Both the position numbers and the translations under genes were made by a program. The notes beneath the pieces were generated by a model. It searched no databases. It was not told where the DNA came from and saw nothing but the letters and a program-made list of their open reading frames with translations. Of a stretch of 29,977 nucleotides of DNA, positions 29,796-29,977 are shown in pieces. Source of the DNA: Solirubrobacteraceae bacterium (GTDB lineage Bacteria; Actinomycetota; Thermoleophilia; Solirubrobacterales; Solirubrobacteraceae). Each line of letters opens with the position of its first letter. Positions within the stretch are counted from its first letter, which is position 1. The stretch covers positions 1 to 29,977 of the forward strand of contig JASLDD010000151.1 of NCBI GenBank assembly GCA_030151725.1, written 5' to 3'.

Positions 29796-29977
29796 CTACC
29801 GACTTTCGAATTCGGCTATCAGCGCCTCATAGGTCAGGCGCAGGCCCTCGCCGATCGGCACCTCCGCGCGCCAGCCGAGCTCCCGCTCAGCGCGGCTCGC
29901 ATCCAGGCAACTGTGCTTGAGCTCGCCGGGGCGCAGGTCGGCGAGCTCGGGCTCGATCTGCTTGCCTGCGACCTTGC
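29796..29977 (-). CDS. NAD-dependent sugar epimerase/dehydratase, C-terminal part (5' end outside window)
   Basis: Only the last 59 residues are in the window; the frame is open at the right edge. They read PELADLRPGELKHSCLDASR, then AERELGWRAEVPIGEGLRLT and a final YEALIAEFESR. The pattern 'RPGEL..S.LD.S.A.RELGW.P.V.L.EGL..T..' is the C-terminus of extended short-chain dehydrogenases such as UDP-glucose 4-epimerase-like enzymes. The exact substrate cannot be told without the active-site region. It is followed by the M23 peptidase gene after 92 bases. Confidence 0.85.
   Translation of the reverse strand, partial: KVAGKQIEPELADLRPGELKHSCLDASRAERELGWRAEVPIGEGLRLTYEALIAEFESR

Noticed and set aside
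1..29977. CRISPR array, rRNA genes, insertion sequences
   Set aside because: No regularly spaced repeats, rRNA-like segments or transposase-like proteins were found.

Overview
The window looks like a chromosomal segment of a high-GC actinobacterium of the class Thermoleophilia, most likely Solirubrobacterales. I infer this from protein types rather than any marker gene: large secreted proteins with NHL, fibronectin-like and WD40-like modules and lysine/arginine-rich tails, Ig-like secreted proteins ending in a Cys-rich 'GK.TR..VR.G..P.R...C' domain, a TetR protein fused to a C-terminal winged helix followed by an IclR-like HTH gene, and a DUF2600-type terpene cyclase. Essentially all non-repeat DNA is coding, with many translationally coupled genes.

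Left part (1-6.5 kb). The window opens inside a TetR-type regulator gene. A three-gene plus-strand unit of secreted or membrane-anchored unknown proteins follows (1089-3812), then a vapBC toxin-antitoxin pair (3914-4584). On the minus strand lies a regulator cluster: a TetR-winged-helix fusion, an IclR-like HTH protein and a broken XRE-type HTH gene.

Two related ABC-transporter operons (7.8-12.7 kb on plus, 28.4-22.8 kb on minus) face each other like a large, diverged inverted repeat. Each reads PadR regulator, NBD-like protein with degenerate ATPase motifs, canonical MacB/LolD-like NBD, and a ~855-residue FtsX/MacB-type permease. In the plus-strand copy the canonical NBD is destroyed by an internal deletion with frameshift. 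Each operon ends in an isoprenoid gene: a short UppS-like cis-prenyltransferase in copy 1 and a DUF2600 (tetraprenyl-beta-curcumene synthase-like) cyclase in copy 2. A third, orphan PadR paralogue diverges from copy 1. The arrangement suggests a regulated system that makes and exports, or inserts into the envelope, a prenyl-derived lipid. That is inference.

Between the two operons (12.8-22.6 kb) is a minus-strand set of secreted proteins: a coupled pair of 1115- and 1246-residue surface proteins and three smaller secreted proteins. A 19-22 bp element (palindrome close to TAGAACGTTCTA, then 3 nt and CTTGAC) occurs four times: twice in the PadR divergent region, once beside the orphan PadR 3' end, and once about 390 bp upstream of the 220-residue secreted protein.

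Right end (28.5-30 kb). tRNA-Phe(GAA), a secreted M23 metallopeptidase and the C-terminal part of an NAD-dependent sugar epimerase complete the window, all on the minus strand. No rRNA, CRISPR array, transposase, integrase or phage gene was seen.
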